Source: an uncultured Croceitalea sp.
Lineage (GTDB): Bacteria > Bacteroidota > Bacteroidia > Flavobacteriales > Flavobacteriaceae
Direction of reading: 5' to 3'
DNA length: 64,000 nt
Assembly: GCA_947503285.1 (NCBI GenBank)
Contig: CANNDD010000005.1
Coordinates: 1 to 64,000 of the forward strand
Below, in pieces: positions 63,131-64,000 of this stretch. Under the pieces are notes generated by a model. The model did no database searches and was not told where the DNA came from. It saw nothing but the letters and a program-made list of their open reading frames with translations. Numbering within the stretch: position 1 is the first letter of the stretch; each line of letters starts with the position of its first letter. Both the position numbers and the translations under genes were made by a program.

Positions 63131-63242
63131 ATAGGTGACTTTTAGAATGGTATTATTTACATATATTTGAACACATATAAAATTAAAAAATCCTGTAAAT
63201 CAACAATTTACAGGATTTTAATCAAGTTTGGTGTTCAAAAAG

Positions 63243-63638
63243 TGGAGCCGGAGGGATTCGAACCCTCGTCCAAACAAGCAATTAAAAGGCTTTCTACATG
63301 CTTAGTTTTTGTTCGATTTTAGACGCAAGACCGACCAAAAACCGCCTATCGTACGCTTAGCTTCTTAAAATTTTTGTGCTGTTGTCAAAGCAAGCAACAA
63401 CCTTATGTTGACTTTTATGGTGCCTCAAAACGAATCGCCATCAACAAGGGCTATTCTGAGACATCTCGCTTCGCTACCTAGTAGCGACGAGGCTAATCTT
63501 ACTATAATTCAGATTAAGCGGCAAGAGCGTAGTTATTATCGCCAATTAAAAGTGTGAAATATGAGATTAACGAGCTGTATTCCAGCGCTCGGCATGCTTA
63601 CATTCCAATTGGTCTCGCTGTCAAAACCAGTCGGCCCC
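63243..63638 (-). ncRNA. ssrA: Transfer-messenger RNA (tmRNA)
   Basis: The minus strand starts GGGGCCG and ends CGGCTCC-A; these pair as the acceptor stem (one G-U). The T-arm is GAGGG-TTCGAAT-CCCTC. The resume frame (63514-63543) encodes GDNNYALAA then TAA, a tag typical of flavobacteria. CCA is not encoded past the discriminator A. tmRNA with SmpB frees stalled ribosomes. The 3' end is a classic integration site, and the integrase gene lies next to it. Confidence 0.95.
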
Positions 63639-63680
63639 TTCAATGAGATAACAAATCTATGATTTGTGAAATCGAATTGA

Positions 63681-63702
63681 ACCCCGAGCGTAGTCGAGGG
63701 GT
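63681..63702. repeat. Palindrome ACCCC/GGGGT
   Basis: ACCCCGAGCGTAGTCGAGGG and GT: arms ACCCC and GGGGT around GAGCGTAGTCGA, a common dispersed flavobacterial motif. It is followed by CTTTTC, so it may act as a weak terminator between ssrA and the next gene. Confidence 0.45.
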
Positions 63703-63843
63703 CTTTTCTCATCCCATCTTTTTTTTCAATGAACAATTTTTTAAAAGGATGCCAAAGTTACGTAATTTATCTGCCGGTGGTAGAAAAGTTTGTGTACCCT
63801 GTGCAATCCCCTTAAATTGGATCAATAATTATACCAAAGCCAA

Positions 63844-64000
63844 ATGAAGTTCGGAATCATCAAAGAACGCAAAAACCCACCCGATAAAAGGGTCGTATTG
63901 TCACCAAACCTTTGTCAAAATGTCTTAAAAAAGCATTCTGGGGCACAAATCGTTGTCGAACCCTCGCCCATTCGAATATTTTCTGACGATGAATACCGTG
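63844..64000 (+). CDS. Alanine dehydrogenase/transhydrogenase-like protein, 5' part
   Basis: The start (MKFGIIKERKNPPDKRVVLS, then PNLCQNVLKK) resembles the AlaDH/PNT N-terminal domain, whose first strand and RxPPDxRV motif bind substrate. The gene runs off the right edge after about 52 codons. It is likely a conserved chromosomal gene beyond the ssrA locus. Confidence 0.7.
   Translation, partial: MKFGIIKERKNPPDKRVVLSPNLCQNVLKKHSGAQIVVEPSPIRIFSDDEYR

Overview
The window looks like a marine flavobacterial (Bacteroidota, Flavobacteriaceae) chromosome segment. The evidence is the tmRNA tag ending in NNYALAA, HPK7/NarL sensor systems with TPR sensors, Bacteroidota-type promoter boxes (TAnnTTTG), and AT-rich intergenic DNA with dispersed palindromes. 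It divides into a conserved housekeeping-like part (1 to about 25.3 kb), a long accessory part (about 25.6 to 63.2 kb) that ends with a tyrosine integrase beside the 3' end of ssrA, and the start of an alanine-dehydrogenase-like gene at the right edge.

Left part: VOC protein, TspO, DUF2806-type protein, lipoproteins, an alpha/beta hydrolase divergent from an HxlR regulator, cupin, HerA-like ATPase, exported RidA, QueE, a lipoprotein metalloprotease, methyltransferase, YkgJ-type zinc/iron cluster protein, fatty-acid hydroxylase, a frameshifted DoxX-like gene, NamZ (DUF1343), a LolC/E-type permease, a PLP cysteine-synthase-fold enzyme, an M20 peptidase, aldose epimerase, a LytTR regulator, an exonuclease/GIY-YIG fusion and an FAD oxidoreductase. 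Four short heptamer tandem repeats sit between genes here.

Accessory part A (25.6-48.5 kb) is the most unusual region. Two parallel modules each carry a cytoplasmic serine peptidase (subtilisin-like in one, trypsin-like in the other), unknown partner proteins, a TPR sensor histidine kinase and a NarL-type response regulator. Four 16-bp palindromes of the NarL 7-2-7 form (TACC-N8-GGTA) lie upstream of each module and directly after each response-regulator gene, which predicts one shared regulon. Between and after the modules are a 1446-residue KAP-like membrane NTPase, coiled-coil membrane proteins, a vWA-type lipoprotein, and an outer-membrane-like protein split by an A_AAA_AAG slippery heptamer. 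I know of no described system with this composition.

Accessory part B (48.5-63.2 kb) holds a broken DUF2188 gene, a GIY-YIG nuclease flanked by related hairpins, a Fic protein, and an operon of KAP NTPase, two unknown proteins, a graspetide-like precursor with three core repeats, an ATP-grasp ligase interrupted by an in-frame TAA, and a membrane protein. An AT-rich membrane protein and the integrase follow. Two nearly identical hairpins (11-bp arms, 12-nt loop) bracket the KAP/graspetide segment.

Five genes are broken by single-base-level events (frameshifts near 13785, 31939 and 49030; in-frame stops at 45607 and 57853). This could be decay, recoding, or residual sequence error. The raw reads should be checked before biological weight is put on any of them.
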